Shown: positions 45,650 to 55,456, numbered from the stretch's first letter. The stretch is 64,000 nt of DNA from Herpetosiphonaceae bacterium (GCA_026003835.1 BPHZ01000001.1:380001-444000), one strand, 5' to 3'. Numbers and translations: made by a program. The notes: generated by a model from the sequence alone, not told the origin.

Positions 45650-47089
45650 CTAATAGATCCCGAAGCCGAGTTTGCCTGGGTTCATAATGCCGTTGGGATC
45701 GATCGTCCGCTTGATAGCTTCAAGCAGCGGCCAGGCGGCGCCATATTGCGCGCGCATGTAGCGAGCCAGCTTAAGGCCGACGCCGTGATGTTCGTTGATC
45801 ATGCCGCCATGCTCAAGCGACGTCCTGATCGCTGTCGTCCAGATCCGGTTGTGCAGCCGCAGCGCCTGGTGGGCATCCTGAGGCGGCTGCTCGATAATAA
45901 AGCGGTCGTAGAGGCTGGCGCCCCAGTGGAACCAGTGGGAGAAGTGGCCGATGTAGCGCGCATTCCACTCGGCGTAGGTCTCCTCGATAGCCTGCTTCTT
46001 TGCATGGTAGATGCGCTCCAGATTGTTGTAGGTCGAAAGCGTCTCGACTGTTCCGTACATCCAGGGGAGCTGGAGCGACTTGGGCGGGAAGTAAAAATCA
46101 TAGCGGTGGTTCCACCACCGCTCGCCCGGCTCGCGGCCCAGATCGCGGGCGCCCAGCTCCAGGCAGATCTCCATCGCATACTGTTCCTGAAGGGTCGCCA
46201 GCTCTTCATAGCCGTCGAAGCCGATCACCATATAGACGCCCTCAAGCTCGTAGCCAAGAACCTCCTTGACCAGTGAGGCGGTCGAGCTAGGGTCATACAA
46301 ACGGATGACCATCGGATCAAGGCGTCTGGTCATCATGCGCCGCCCTGCCTCAAGGGCATTGGAGAGATCCGCGAAGAGCACCGCGTGCAGCAAGCGCACC
46401 TCGGGCAGGTAATCGATCTGCATGGTCGCCTCGGTGATAATGCCGAAGGTCCCCTCGGAGCCAAGGAACAGCCGTGCAAAGTCGGGGCCGGAGGCGTGGT
46501 TAGGCACGGGCGGTGTGCGGATAATCGTACCATCCGGCAGAACCAGTTCCATACTCAGAACCATATCTTCGGCCTTGCCGTACTTTGTGCTGATCGTACC
46601 GGAACCGCGCGGCGCCAGGTAGCCGCCTAATGTTGCGCAATTGGCGGAGGCCGGGTAGTGCGGCAGTGTCAGTTGATGCTCGTTGAGCGCCCATTCGAGC
46701 TGGGCGCCGTTGATTCCCGCCTGCGCAGTGACTGTGAGCGACTGGGTGTCGATGGCAATAATCTTATCGAGTCGCTTGGTATCGACAGTGATACCCCCGT
46801 AGATCGGCAAGGTTCCTCCCTGGGTGCCCGATCCTCCGCCCCAGGGGATAACGGGGATACGATAGGTATTGGCTATTTTGAGGATCGCGGAAATTTCCTC
46901 CGCCGATGCGGGGTGGACAATGTAATCCGGCGTTGCGAGGCGCTCGCCACGGTCGAGCCACATCTGCGGCATCCACGACCAGTCGGTGGAATAGATCAAC
47001 CGGTCGGTTTCTTCGGTCGAGATATACTCCTCGCCGACGACATCGGCAAGCTCGCTGCGGATCATTTCGCCCTGAATGCCTTGTCTCAT
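45650..47089 (-). CDS. FAD-binding oxidoreductase, GlcD/D-lactate dehydrogenase type
   Basis: A 479-residue flavoenzyme that probably oxidises a 2-hydroxy acid or sugar-derived alcohol. The PCMH-type FAD domain covers about 40-215, with RIPVIPWGGGSGTQGG. The cap domain follows, and the C-terminus has the flavin/substrate signature HGGMINEHHGVGLKLARYM. The HHG sequence is typical of GlcD, vanillyl-alcohol oxidase and alkyl-DHAP synthase relatives. The pairing with an Fe-S protein matches glycolate/lactate oxidase complexes. GAGGAG lies 11 bases ahead of the ATG, and a second in-frame Met (residue 9) is possible. Confidence 0.85.
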   Translation of the reverse strand: MRQGIQGEMIRSELADVVGEEYISTEETDRLIYSTDWSWMPQMWLDRGERLATPDYIVHPASAEEISAILKIANTYRIPVIPWGGGSGTQGGTLPIYGGITVDTKRLDKIIAIDTQSLTVTAQAGINGAQLEWALNEHQLTLPHYPASANCATLGGYLAPRGSGTISTKYGKAEDMVLSMELVLPDGTIIRTPPVPNHASGPDFARLFLGSEGTFGIITEATMQIDYLPEVRLLHAVLFADLSNALEAGRRMMTRRLDPMVIRLYDPSSTASLVKEVLGYELEGVYMVIGFDGYEELATLQEQYAMEICLELGARDLGREPGERWWNHRYDFYFPPKSLQLPWMYGTVETLSTYNNLERIYHAKKQAIEETYAEWNARYIGHFSHWFHWGASLYDRFIIEQPPQDAHQALRLHNRIWTTAIRTSLEHGGMINEHHGVGLKLARYMRAQYGAAWPLLEAIKRTIDPNGIMNPGKLGFGIY

Positions 47090-47155
47090 AAGCTGGGAGC
47101 TCCTCTAGATAAGCCCGTGGGGCGGTTCCCCTCGGCCGCCCCACAGGAGGCGGCG

Positions 47156-48349
47156 CTAGTACTCAAGATCAATCTGCCGCCTGGAGCTAGCGGATTCGAG
47201 GATCGCGTCGCAGATAACCGCGGCCCGGTAGCCGTCCTCAAAAGTCGCACCGTAGGGCGCAACCTCTTTATTGTTGGCGATACAGTCCAGGAAATGGGTC
47301 AGCTCATGGATGAAGGTGTGCTCCCAGCCGATAATATGGCCGTGAGGCCACCAGTTTTCCCACCACGGGTGATAGCTTTCGGTGACCAGGACATCGTGGA
47401 AGCCCTGTGTCTCTTTGGGCTCCTCGCCGACCCAGAAGACCTCTAGCTCGTTCATCCGCTCAAGATTGAAGCGGATGCTCCCTCTCTCGCCATTGATTTC
47501 CAGCGCTTGATAGTTTTTATGGCCGCCGGCGAAGCGAGTGGCCTCAAGCGTGCCGATGGCGCCGTTTTCGAACTCCACACAGGCCACAAAGGCGTCGTCT
47601 ACGTCCACCCTGGCGGTGCCGCTGCCGTCGGGCAGCGGGCGCTCATCGATAAAGGTGCGGGTCATGGCGCTGACACTCTTCATCTCGCCCACCAGGAAGC
47701 GGCCGAGGTCCACGATATGCGCGCCGAGGTCGCCAAGGGCGCCGCTGCCGGCCACCTGCTTATCCAGACGCCAGATCTTGGGCGTGTTGTAGTGGGGCAT
47801 GATCCACTCCTGGAGGTAGACCGCGCGGAAGTGATAGATACGCCCAAGCCTGCCGCTCTCGATCAGGTTGCGCGCCAGGCGGATGGCCGGGACGAAGCGG
47901 TAGTTGAAGGCAACCATATGTTTGATACCGGCCTTCCGCACGGCGTCGAGCATCTCGCGCGCCTCGCCGGCGCTGCGCGCCAGGGGTTTCTCGCAGAAAA
48001 TGTGCTTGCCCGCCTGGGCAGCAGCGATCGACGGTTCGGCATGCGCATCGTTGGGACCGCCATTATCGAAGAGCTGAACGCGATCGTCCTCCAGCATCGT
48101 GCGCCAGTCGGTGTAGTAGGTCTCGTAACCGTAGCGCCGGGCTGCCTCGCGGATGGCCTCCTCATTGCGGCCGGCAATGGCTATCAGCCGTGGAATAGCC
48201 GGCGGCGGGTACATCATGTATGGGATCGTTTTGTAGGCATTGGTGTGGGCCTTGCCCATAAAGGCGTAGCCGAGCATGCCGACGCCGATCTCAGGGATCT
48301 CGCCCTCAGCTCTGGCCCCCGCCATTGAGGTAAAGCTCTGCTCGCTCAT
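47156..48349 (-). CDS. Gfo/Idh/MocA-family oxidoreductase
   Basis: NAD(P)-dependent sugar or inositol dehydrogenase of 397 residues. The Rossmann start IGVGMLGYAFMGKAHTNAY is clear, followed by the family motif KHIFCEKPLARSAGEA with its catalytic Lys. The C-terminal alpha/beta domain has GALGDLGAHIVDLGRFL, with the His typical of scyllo-inositol and galactose-type members. The ATG at 48349 was chosen (AAAAGAAGC precedes it); a longer in-frame extension is arginine-rich and not coding-like. It lies 67 bases after the next isomerase gene, in the same direction. Confidence 0.9.
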   Translation of the reverse strand: MSEQSFTSMAGARAEGEIPEIGVGMLGYAFMGKAHTNAYKTIPYMMYPPPAIPRLIAIAGRNEEAIREAARRYGYETYYTDWRTMLEDDRVQLFDNGGPNDAHAEPSIAAAQAGKHIFCEKPLARSAGEAREMLDAVRKAGIKHMVAFNYRFVPAIRLARNLIESGRLGRIYHFRAVYLQEWIMPHYNTPKIWRLDKQVAGSGALGDLGAHIVDLGRFLVGEMKSVSAMTRTFIDERPLPDGSGTARVDVDDAFVACVEFENGAIGTLEATRFAGGHKNYQALEINGERGSIRFNLERMNELEVFWVGEEPKETQGFHDVLVTESYHPWWENWWPHGHIIGWEHTFIHELTHFLDCIANNKEVAPYGATFEDGYRAAVICDAILESASSRRQIDLEY

Positions 48350-48416
48350 GCTTCTTTTCCTCCTGTTCCGGCGAATGACAGGGATGCCGTCTCGCGGGTC
48401 ATCGCCAGGATGACGC

Positions 48417-49421
48417 CTACTCTTGCGCGCCGAACGCGGCGTCGAACGCAACATCCGAAGGCACGATATCCAATCGCCGCACCATTGCCAGCGCTTCGGG
48501 CGCTCCCTGGAAGCGGTTCATCCCATTGTCCTCCCACTCGATGGAGTAGGGGCCCTGGTAGCCGACGGCGTTGAGCGCACGAAAGATGCGCTCGAAGGGT
48601 ACGCCTCCGCGCCCTGGCGAGACGAAATCCCAGCCGCGTCGCGGGTCACCAAAGTAGAGATGTGAGCCAAGGATGCCGTTTCGCCCGTTGAGAATGCGGA
48701 TGGACTCCTTGACGTGCATATGGCGGATGCGCTCGCCGAACTCATACACAAACTCGACCGGATCGACCATCTGCCAGTGCAGGTGGCTGGGGTCGTAGTT
48801 GATGCCAAAGGCTGGGTGGTAGTCGATCGCCTCAAGCGCCCGTTTGGTGGTCCAGTAGTCGTAGGCGATCTCCGAGGGATGCACTTCGAGGCAGAAGGTG
48901 ACGCCCTCCTCGGCAAAGACATCCAGGATCGGCGTCCAGCGCTCGGCGAAATCACGATAGCCCTCCTCGATCATCGAGGGCGGGACCGGCGGAAACATCG
49001 CCAGGGTGTGCCAGATCTTGGAGCCGGTGAAGCCGTTGACAATCTTAACGCCGAATCTGGCGGCGGCGCGGGCGGTATGCTTGACCTCCTCGGCGGCGCG
49101 ACGGCGGACGCCTTCGGGGTCGCCGTCGCCCCAAATGCGCGAGGGCAGGATCGCCTTATGCCGCTCGTCGATGGGGTGATCGCCGACGCACTGGCCGACC
49201 AGGTGGGTACTGATGGCCCAGCACTTCAGGCCATAGTTCTCCAGCAGATCGTGCTTCTTTGCAAGATAGCTATCGTCTTCGAGCGCCTTATCGACCTCGA
49301 AGTGGTCGCCCCAGCAGGCCAGCTCAAGGCCGTCGAACCCCATCTCTTTAGCTTTCTGCGCGAGCGTTTCCAGTGGCAGATCGGCCCACTGGCCGGTAAA
49401 AAGCGTCACTGGTCGAGCCAT
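48417..49421 (-). CDS. Sugar phosphate isomerase/epimerase-type TIM barrel (second)
   Basis: The 334-residue AP-endonuclease-2-type protein starts [20 protein letters not shown]. Metal ligands are visible in [40 protein letters not shown] and SIEWEDNG. Relatives convert C6 sugars or inosose. The preceding AAAAAGGAGGATCAAC gives a strong start. Together with the dehydrogenase directly downstream, it forms the common epimerase-dehydrogenase pair of sugar and inositol catabolism. Confidence 0.88.
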   Translation of the reverse strand: MARPVTLFTGQWADLPLETLAQKAKEMGFDGLELACWGDHFEVDKALEDDSYLAKKHDLLENYGLKCWAISTHLVGQCVGDHPIDERHKAILPSRIWGDGDPEGVRRRAAEEVKHTARAAARFGVKIVNGFTGSKIWHTLAMFPPVPPSMIEEGYRDFAERWTPILDVFAEEGVTFCLEVHPSEIAYDYWTTKRALEAIDYHPAFGINYDPSHLHWQMVDPVEFVYEFGERIRHMHVKESIRILNGRNGILGSHLYFGDPRRGWDFVSPGRGGVPFERIFRALNAVGYQGPYSIEWEDNGMNRFQGAPEALAMVRRLDIVPSDVAFDAAFGAQE

Positions 49422-49495
49422 GTTGATCCTCCTTTTTTATGTTTCAGTTAGGGGTACGCGAGCACCCTGCCCATACAGGTCAGGCTTGCTTGAGC

Positions 49496-49870
49496 CTATG
49501 CCAGCTCATCGCCGACGATCGTCGTGAACTCAATGGTATTGCCAAAAGGATCGCGGCAGAAGAAGCGCGGCCGTCCGGGGATACGCGTTGGGTTCCAAGG
49601 CTCGTAGCCCGCTGCTCTCAAACGCTGGCGCACCTCTTCCAACTGTTGAACCTCGATGCAGAAATGGCGGCCGGAGCTATCTGCTACCAACGCTTCTGCA
49701 AAGAGATGGAGTTCAGTATCGCCAAGCCTATACCAGATCAGGTCGAGATCACGAATGGACTCGGGCACCGGGATCTCTTCCAGGCCGAGCAGCGCCCCGT
49801 AGAATCCGCGCGCCTGCTCGTGGCTTCCCGGTGGGCGAGGGATACTAACGTGCTGGATGCGCGGGCGCAT
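49496..49870 (-). CDS. VOC-family protein (glyoxalase fold)
   Basis: A 124-residue protein with the two-module VOC fold: RPRIQHVSIPRPPGSHEQAR with FYGALLGLEEIP at the start, and CIEVQQLEEVRQRLRAAGYE with RFFCRDPFGNTIEFTTI at the end. The His at the start and the Glu near the end are at positions that bind metal in many members. GGAAGGAGGTAGCCCAG precedes the ATG. It is probably an accessory enzyme of the catabolic cluster, but the reaction is unknown. Confidence 0.85.
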   Translation of the reverse strand: MRPRIQHVSIPRPPGSHEQARGFYGALLGLEEIPVPESIRDLDLIWYRLGDTELHLFAEALVADSSGRHFCIEVQQLEEVRQRLRAAGYEPWNPTRIPGRPRFFCRDPFGNTIEFTTIVGDELA

Positions 49871-49942
49871 CTGGGCTACCTCCTTCCTATGCCGGTACAC
49901 CGTTCTGGGCGTTAAACTTTTCGTTTCGAGCGAACTCACAAG

Positions 49943-50779
49943 CTACAGCCTGGGCGTTAGCGCCTTGAAGCGCCGCGTCAGCTCCTCAATGGCCGGCTCG
50001 GTTGCCAGGCGCTCGATGCTCGATGCGCCAAAGAAGCCGGCGATACCTTCCGTGTGATCGAAGATGTACTGGGCGTCCTCGGCGGTGGCGATTGGGCCGC
50101 CGTGGCATAGCACCAATACATCAGGGTTGACTCTGACCGCCGCATCGCGCATCGCCTGCACGCGCCCGGCGGCCTGCTCCAGGCTCATGGATGTGTGGGC
50201 GCCGATGCTGCCACTGGTGGTCAGCCCCATATGTGGCACCAGCACATCGGCGCCAGCCTCGGCCATAGCCCGTGCATCATCCGGCGTGAAGACATAGGGA
50301 CAGGTCAGCAAGCCCAGCGCGCGAGCCTGGCGGATCATTTCGATCTCCAAGCCATAGCCCATGCCGGTCTCCTCAAGGTTGGCGCGGAAGACGCCATCGA
50401 AGAGGCCAACAGTGGGAAAGTTCTGCACACCGTCGAAGCCCATCTCCTTGAGCTGGCGCAGGAAAACCGGCATCAGCCGGAAGGGATCGGTGCCGCAGAC
50501 TCCGGCGAGAACCGGAGTATGCTTGACGACCGGCAGGACCTCGCGGGCCATCTCTACGACGACGGCATTGGCATCGCCGTAGGGCAACATGCCGGCCAGG
50601 CTGCCGCGGCCGGCCATGCGATAGCGCCCGGAGTTATAGATGATGATGAGATCGGCGCCGCCGCGCTCGGCAAACTTGGCCGAGATACCGGCGCCCGCAC
50701 CCGCGCCGATGATTGGGCTGCCGTCCGCTACCTGCGCTTGCAGGCGCTGGAGCGCTTCTTCGCGTGGCATAAAAGGCAT
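49943..50779 (-). CDS. TIM-barrel phosphoenolpyruvate hydrolase-like protein (Tm-1 C-terminal type)
   Basis: The 278 residues match the family named phosphoenolpyruvate hydrolase-like or TIM-barrel signal-transduction proteins. The stretch [53 protein letters not shown] and [11 protein letters not shown] are conserved. The same family is fused behind UPF0261 in plant Tm-1. AAGGAGTATCGAC precedes the ATG at 50779. It directly follows the second UPF0261 gene (55 bases), so the two gene products probably work as one machine. The reaction is not established to my knowledge. Confidence 0.88.
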   Translation of the reverse strand: MPFMPREEALQRLQAQVADGSPIIGAGAGAGISAKFAERGGADLIIIYNSGRYRMAGRGSLAGMLPYGDANAVVVEMAREVLPVVKHTPVLAGVCGTDPFRLMPVFLRQLKEMGFDGVQNFPTVGLFDGVFRANLEETGMGYGLEIEMIRQARALGLLTCPYVFTPDDARAMAEAGADVLVPHMGLTTSGSIGAHTSMSLEQAAGRVQAMRDAAVRVNPDVLVLCHGGPIATAEDAQYIFDHTEGIAGFFGASSIERLATEPAIEELTRRFKALTPRL

Positions 50780-50834
50780 GTCGATACTCCTTGGATTTAA
50801 GGAAGTGATAGACGGTAGCTTTACACTATGCCAC

Positions 50835-52079
50835 TTACACAGCTTTCTCTGTGCCCGTAGGCCTCCGCAGCGAAGATTCCACGAGCGCAAGCAGGTACTC
50901 GGCGACGGCATCGGCAAAGGCCGCATCGTTGATATGCAGATCCAGCTCGACGAGCCTGACTGGTGGCCGTACGTTGGCGCGCAGGGCCTCGAAGAGGGCC
51001 GCGTCGGCCTGCTGATCGTAGAACGGTTGTCCCTCGCGATCGATGGCGCTGACGCCACGCAGCGGCAACAGCAGGACTGTCGGCGCGGCGGCAGCGTTGA
51101 GCTTTTCGGCAATCATGCGCCCCAGCTCGGCGCACTCCTGCGGCGTGGTGCGCATCAACGTTACATTGGCGTTGTGCCGGTAGAGCTTGCGCTCTCTGAA
51201 TTGTGCGGGTACGCTATCGTAGGCCCAGAAGTTGACCATATCCAGCGCGCCGCAGGACACAACTTGCGGCACGCCTGCGCTGCCGGCCGCCTCCAGGCGC
51301 CGCGGCCCGGCGCTCAGCACGCCGCCCACCAGCTCGTCACACAGTTCAGTGGTGGTAACATCCGCGACCCCGGCGATAAATCCGTCCTCGATCAGCGCCT
51401 CCATGGCCTGACCGCCGCTCCCCGTCGCGTGGAAGACCAACACTTCGTAGCCGGCCTGCTCCAGATGCTCGCGTACACGCGTGACACAGGGGGTGGTGAC
51501 GCCGAACATCGTCGCCGCAATCAGTGGCCGGTCCTGCACTTTTGGCTGCTCCTGCTCGACCATGCCGCAGATGGCGCCGGCGGCGTTGGCGAGAATGCGC
51601 CGCGAGAGTCTGTTGAGACCGGCGATATCGACCACCGAGAACATCATGGTGATATCCTTGACCCCAACATAGGGGCGGGTGTCGCCGGCGGCGACGGTGG
51701 AGACCATAAGCTTGGGCAGGCCAGTAGGAAGCTCGCGCATAGCGGCGGTGGCAATAGCTGTGCCGCCGGAGCCGCCCAGGCTCAGCACTCCAGCGAAGCG
51801 CTTCTCGGCATAGAGCTGCCGTGCCAGCGCTGCGGCGCCGCGGGCCATGATCTCCACCGCCGCGCCGCGGTCGCCCTGGGCGCGCAGCGCTTCAAGCGTA
51901 CTGCCGCCAGCCTCTGCGACCTCGGCGGCGGAAATATCGGGTGTGAAAGGCGGCTCGCCGGCGCTGCCCGCGTCCATAACCAACGCCCTATGGCCGCGCT
52001 CCACGATTAAATCGCGCACGTAGGCAAACTCCATGCCCTTGGTGTCGAGCGTCCCGATGAGCAGTATTGTCCTGGCCAT
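50835..52079 (-). CDS. UPF0261 / Tm-1-like ATP-binding protein (second copy)
   Basis: The 414-residue protein is a paralogue of the product of 42156-43388. It shares [41 protein letters not shown] and [22 protein letters not shown] strong GGGAGGTGGCG precedes the ATG at 52079. With the TIM-barrel gene immediately downstream, it reconstitutes both halves of the plant Tm-1 protein as separate genes. It lies directly after the ABC transporter genes of the cluster. Confidence 0.9.
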   Translation of the reverse strand: MARTILLIGTLDTKGMEFAYVRDLIVERGHRALVMDAGSAGEPPFTPDISAAEVAEAGGSTLEALRAQGDRGAAVEIMARGAAALARQLYAEKRFAGVLSLGGSGGTAIATAAMRELPTGLPKLMVSTVAAGDTRPYVGVKDITMMFSVVDIAGLNRLSRRILANAAGAICGMVEQEQPKVQDRPLIAATMFGVTTPCVTRVREHLEQAGYEVLVFHATGSGGQAMEALIEDGFIAGVADVTTTELCDELVGGVLSAGPRRLEAAGSAGVPQVVSCGALDMVNFWAYDSVPAQFRERKLYRHNANVTLMRTTPQECAELGRMIAEKLNAAAAPTVLLLPLRGVSAIDREGQPFYDQQADAALFEALRANVRPPVRLVELDLHINDAAFADAVAEYLLALVESSLRRPTGTEKAV

Positions 52080-52108
52080 CGCCACCTCCCGGTCTAACGG
52101 CGCACTCA

Positions 52109-53164
52109 TTAAATCCGGACCCCATCGGATCCAAAGTAGTGTATTCGCTGGCGAGCGATGCTGAAGCGTGCCTCGTTGCCGATTCTCAGGCGCGTGATCC
52201 CCGGGGTCGTGCTGACCAGCGTTTGCCCGCCGGATTTGAGATAGATCACCGTTTCCATACCCAGCGGTTCGATCAGCATGACCTGGCCGGAGAACTGGCC
52301 GCTGTCCTCGATCACAACATCTTCAGGGCGCACGCCGACCACCAGCGCTGCGGGCAGTTCGACGGACGCATCGGCCGGCAGCGTGATCGGGCTGTCCGTG
52401 ATATGCAGGTTGCCGTTCTCACGGGCAGCGGGCAGCAGGTTGATCTTTGGCGAGCCGACCATCTGCGCCACAAAGGTGGTCGCTGGCCGGTCGTAGATAT
52501 CGTAGGGCGAGCCGATTTGCACAATACGCCCCTGGTCCAGCACGGCGATGCGGTCAGCCATCGTCAGCGCCTCGGTCTGGTCGTGGGTGACAAAGAGCGT
52601 CGTGCTGCCCTGGGTCTTCTGTAGATGGCTCAGCTCAATACGCAGCGCCTCGCGCAGCTTGGCATCCAGGTTCGATAGCGGCTCGTCCATCAGGAAGATG
52701 CGCGGATGGCGCACAATAGCCCTGCCGATTGAGACGCGCTGCATCTCGCCGCCCGATAGGTGCGCCGTCTTGCGCTGCAACAAATGCGAGATGCGCAGCT
52801 TCTCGGCGGTCTCCTCCACACGCTGCTTGATCTCTGCCTCCGGGATGCGCCGCAGCGGCGAGCGCAGCGGGAAGGCCAGGTTGTCATAGACCGTCATGGT
52901 CGGGTAGAGTGAGTACTGCTGGAAAACGAAAGCGACATCGCGCTCGGCGGGCGGCAGGTGATCGGCCGGCTCGTCATCGATTGTGACGACGCCCTGGTCC
53001 TGGCGCTCCAGCCCGGCGATGATCCGCAGCGTAGTAGTCTTGCCTGCGCCGGTGGGACCGAGCAGCACAAAGAACTCGCCGTCCTTGATCTCAAAAGAAA
53101 CGTCGTCAAGCGCTAAGTTCTGACCAAAGCGCTTGCTAATGTGCTGCAGTCCAACATCAGCCAC
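52109..53164 (-). CDS. Sugar ABC transporter ATPase, UgpC/MalK type (second of pair)
   Basis: ATPase of 351 residues that powers carbohydrate import. Walker A is GPTGAGKTT near 36, the signature is LSGGEMQR, Walker B lies in IFLMDEPLSNLDAKLRE, and the H-loop is FVTHDQTEAL. A C-terminal TOBE-type regulatory domain covers about 240-351. The start is GTG with GGAGGTGGCTC in front, and the first 8 bases overlap the end of the preceding ATPase gene. Having two different MalK-type ATPases suggests a heterodimer. Confidence 0.92.
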   Translation of the reverse strand: MADVGLQHISKRFGQNLALDDVSFEIKDGEFFVLLGPTGAGKTTTLRIIAGLERQDQGVVTIDDEPADHLPPAERDVAFVFQQYSLYPTMTVYDNLAFPLRSPLRRIPEAEIKQRVEETAEKLRISHLLQRKTAHLSGGEMQRVSIGRAIVRHPRIFLMDEPLSNLDAKLREALRIELSHLQKTQGSTTLFVTHDQTEALTMADRIAVLDQGRIVQIGSPYDIYDRPATTFVAQMVGSPKINLLPAARENGNLHITDSPITLPADASVELPAALVVGVRPEDVVIEDSGQFSGQVMLIEPLGMETVIYLKSGGQTLVSTTPGITRLRIGNEARFSIARQRIHYFGSDGVRI

Positions 53165-54254
53165 GAGCCACCTCCGGTTTCAGCGCCATCTCGGTTTTCG
53201 GGTCAAAGAACCGGACCATCTCCTGATCAAGATCGAAGCGAATCGGTGTGCCGATGGGGTAGATCTGGCTGCGTCCGGCGCGAGCGTGAATGATCTGATC
53301 GTCGCCGTTAAAGGCCAGGTGCAGCATGGTATAGGAGCCATGCAGATCGTCGGTGTAGACCTCTGCTGCAAGCTGGCCGCTCCCTCCGACCAGCGTAGCC
53401 TCCGGACGGAAGCCGAGGATCACCTCGCCCTCGCCGATCTGTTTGTCGAGGGCCGCCTGCCAGTGGGCCGGCACCTGGTAGCGATTCTCACCCGGCAGAG
53501 AGACGACACCGGCGGCGTAGCGACCGGTCAAAAGATTCATGCCGGGGCTGCCGATAAAGCGGGCCACGAACAGATTCGCGGGGTCGTAGTAGACCTCGGC
53601 GGGAGTACCGACCTGTTGGATCTCGCCCTGCGACATGACCACAATGCGATCGCCCATCGCCATCGCCTCCACCTGGTCGTGGGTCACATAGACCGTAGTG
53701 GCGTTCTGAGCGAGATGGAGCCGCTTAATCTCGGCGCGCATTGTCTCGCGGAACTCGGCATCGAGGGCGCCAAGAGGCTCGTCCATCAGGAAGGCGGTCG
53801 GACGCCGCACAAGGGCGCGCGCCAGCGCTACCCGCTGCCGGTCGCCGCCGCTCAGCGATTTTGGCCGCAAATTCAACAGCGGCTCGATCTCCAGCAGACG
53901 CACGACTTCGCTGACCCGTCTGTCGATGGTCTCGCGCGACTCGCCCTGTGCTTGCAGTGGGAAGGCGATATTCTGCCGCACGGTCATATGGGGATACAGC
54001 GCGAAGAACTGGAAGACCATGGCAATATCACGATCGCGGGCGCGCTGCTGCGTCACATCCTGCCCGTTGAGCAGAATCGTTCCGCTGGTGACTGTCTCCA
54101 ATCCGGCGATCATGCGCAGCGTGGTGGTCTTGCCGCAGCCTGAAGGGCCGAGCAGCACAACAAACTCGCCATCATGCATTGTAAGATCAATCGGCCTCAC
54201 CGCATAGACTTCGCCGAACTTTTTCTCTACCTGATGAAGCTCAATAGTAGCCAT
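53157..54254 (-). CDS. Sugar ABC transporter ATPase, UgpC/MalK type (first of pair)
   Basis: A 365-residue ATPase of the carbohydrate-uptake class. Walker A is GPSGCGKTT near 36, the signature is LSGGDRQR, Walker B has AFLMDEPLGALDAEFRE, and the H-loop is YVTHDQVEAM. The TOBE region follows from about 240. It is only moderately similar to the other ATPase of the cluster. CCGGAGTAAGCT precedes the ATG. It lies 3 bases after the small membrane protein gene. Confidence 0.93.
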   Translation of the reverse strand: MATIELHQVEKKFGEVYAVRPIDLTMHDGEFVVLLGPSGCGKTTTLRMIAGLETVTSGTILLNGQDVTQQRARDRDIAMVFQFFALYPHMTVRQNIAFPLQAQGESRETIDRRVSEVVRLLEIEPLLNLRPKSLSGGDRQRVALARALVRRPTAFLMDEPLGALDAEFRETMRAEIKRLHLAQNATTVYVTHDQVEAMAMGDRIVVMSQGEIQQVGTPAEVYYDPANLFVARFIGSPGMNLLTGRYAAGVVSLPGENRYQVPAHWQAALDKQIGEGEVILGFRPEATLVGGSGQLAAEVYTDDLHGSYTMLHLAFNGDDQIIHARAGRSQIYPIGTPIRFDLDQEMVRFFDPKTEMALKPEVARG

Positions 54255-54257
54255 AGC

Positions 54258-54509
54258 TTACTCCGGTAGCCGGCTGACGATAATGAACATAAGCGTGCCG
54301 AAGATAACGACGCTGAAGCTGTAGGAGTACAGGCCCATCGTGAACGGCTGGAACATCATCAGAAAGCCTAGGGCCATCACCCCCATCGCCAGCGGCTCCA
54401 AGATGCGGCGGGCGCTGCGTCTGCGCCGCGGGCGTAGCTCTCTGGCGTCCTCGACTTTGAGCGGCAGGCGGCCCCGCCCGTTTGTTCTCTGTCCATTCTG
54501 CTTCGTCAT
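54258..54509 (-). CDS. Small membrane protein of the ABC transporter operon, 83 residues
   Basis: A short frame that starts with ATG at 54509, overlapping the stop of the upstream permease gene by 4 bases (ATGA), which is strong support for translation. The N-terminal half is very basic (ARELRPRRRRSARRI). The C-terminal half has two hydrophobic segments (LAMGVMALGFLMMFQPFT and YSFSVVIFGTLMFIIVS). It looks like a two-helix inner-membrane protein with a cytosolic basic tail. I do not know the family. Its place between permease and ATPase genes suggests an accessory transporter subunit. Confidence 0.75.
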   Translation of the reverse strand: MTKQNGQRTNGRGRLPLKVEDARELRPRRRRSARRILEPLAMGVMALGFLMMFQPFTMGLYSYSFSVVIFGTLMFIIVSRLPE

Positions 54510-55453
54510 TGGCGAATTGCTCCGAATGTAATGCCGCGCAGCAGGTATTTGCGCACGGCAAAGGCGACGATCACCACCGGAATGAGGAAGAGCAGCGAGC
54601 CGGCGGCGGTTGCGGCCCACTCGCGGCCGGCAGTGCCGACCACCGACGGAATGCTGGGCGGTGCTGTGCGGGCGCGGTCGCTGGTGAGCATCAGCGCGAA
54701 GGCGTACTCATTCCAGGCGAAGATCAGGGAGAAGACGGCGGTGGCGGCAATGCCCGTCACCGATTGCGGCAGCACGATCTTGCGAAATGCCTGCCAGCGG
54801 CTGTAGCCATCGACGAGGGCGGCCTCCTCATACTCGCGCGGAATCTCGTCGACAAAACCCTTCAGCAGCCATACCGACAGCGAGAGGTTGAAGGCGGTGT
54901 AGAGCAAAATCAGCCCGATATGGGTATCAAAGAGCCCTAGCTGCCGGTACATCAGGAAGATGGGGATGGTGACAACCACCGGTGGAAGCATGCGCGTGCT
55001 GAGGATAAAAAAGAGCCAGTCGGCCTGGGCGCGTACTCGGAAGCGGCTGAAGGCATAGGCTGAGAGCAGGCCCAGCGTGACGGCGGCGATTGTCGAGATG
55101 CCGGCGATGATCAGCGAGTTCTTGACGCGATCCACATACTGGCTCGGCCCGATGATGGCGAGGCCACGCTCAAGGGCCACTTTGTCCCACCAGCTCAGGT
55201 CGGTGCGCTGCTGATACTGCTCCATCTGCATCCTGGTAAGTGTGCTGCGTTTTGTAAACAGGCTGACGAAGCCCTCCATCGTCGGGTTGAAGGTGATCTT
55301 CGGCGGAACCGCAACGATCGCCTCGCGGGGTTTGAAGGCCGTGCTGAGCATCCATAGCACCGGGATCAGGTAGATGATGCAGAGGGCAATGGCGAGCGTG
55401 ACGCGGACGGTCTTCACGGCGCGCGCGCGGCCCTGATGCTCGACCTTTGGCAT
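54506..55453 (-). CDS. Sugar ABC transporter permease, MalG/UgpE type
   Basis: Inner-membrane permease of 315 residues. An N-terminal helix (VTLAIALCIIYLIPVLWML), several more helices and the EAA loop (EIPREYEEAALVDGYSRWQAF, read in two parts) that contacts the ATPase are visible. The loop ends with the expected VLPQSVTGIAATAVFSLI. A long periplasmic loop follows helix 1 (about 40-110). GGAGGGATAAGCC precedes the ATG. It is 3 bases after the partner permease. Confidence 0.94.
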   Translation of the reverse strand: MPKVEHQGRARAVKTVRVTLAIALCIIYLIPVLWMLSTAFKPREAIVAVPPKITFNPTMEGFVSLFTKRSTLTRMQMEQYQQRTDLSWWDKVALERGLAIIGPSQYVDRVKNSLIIAGISTIAAVTLGLLSAYAFSRFRVRAQADWLFFILSTRMLPPVVVTIPIFLMYRQLGLFDTHIGLILLYTAFNLSLSVWLLKGFVDEIPREYEEAALVDGYSRWQAFRKIVLPQSVTGIAATAVFSLIFAWNEYAFALMLTSDRARTAPPSIPSVVGTAGREWAATAAGSLLFLIPVVIVAFAVRKYLLRGITFGAIRQ

Positions 55454-55456
55454 GGC

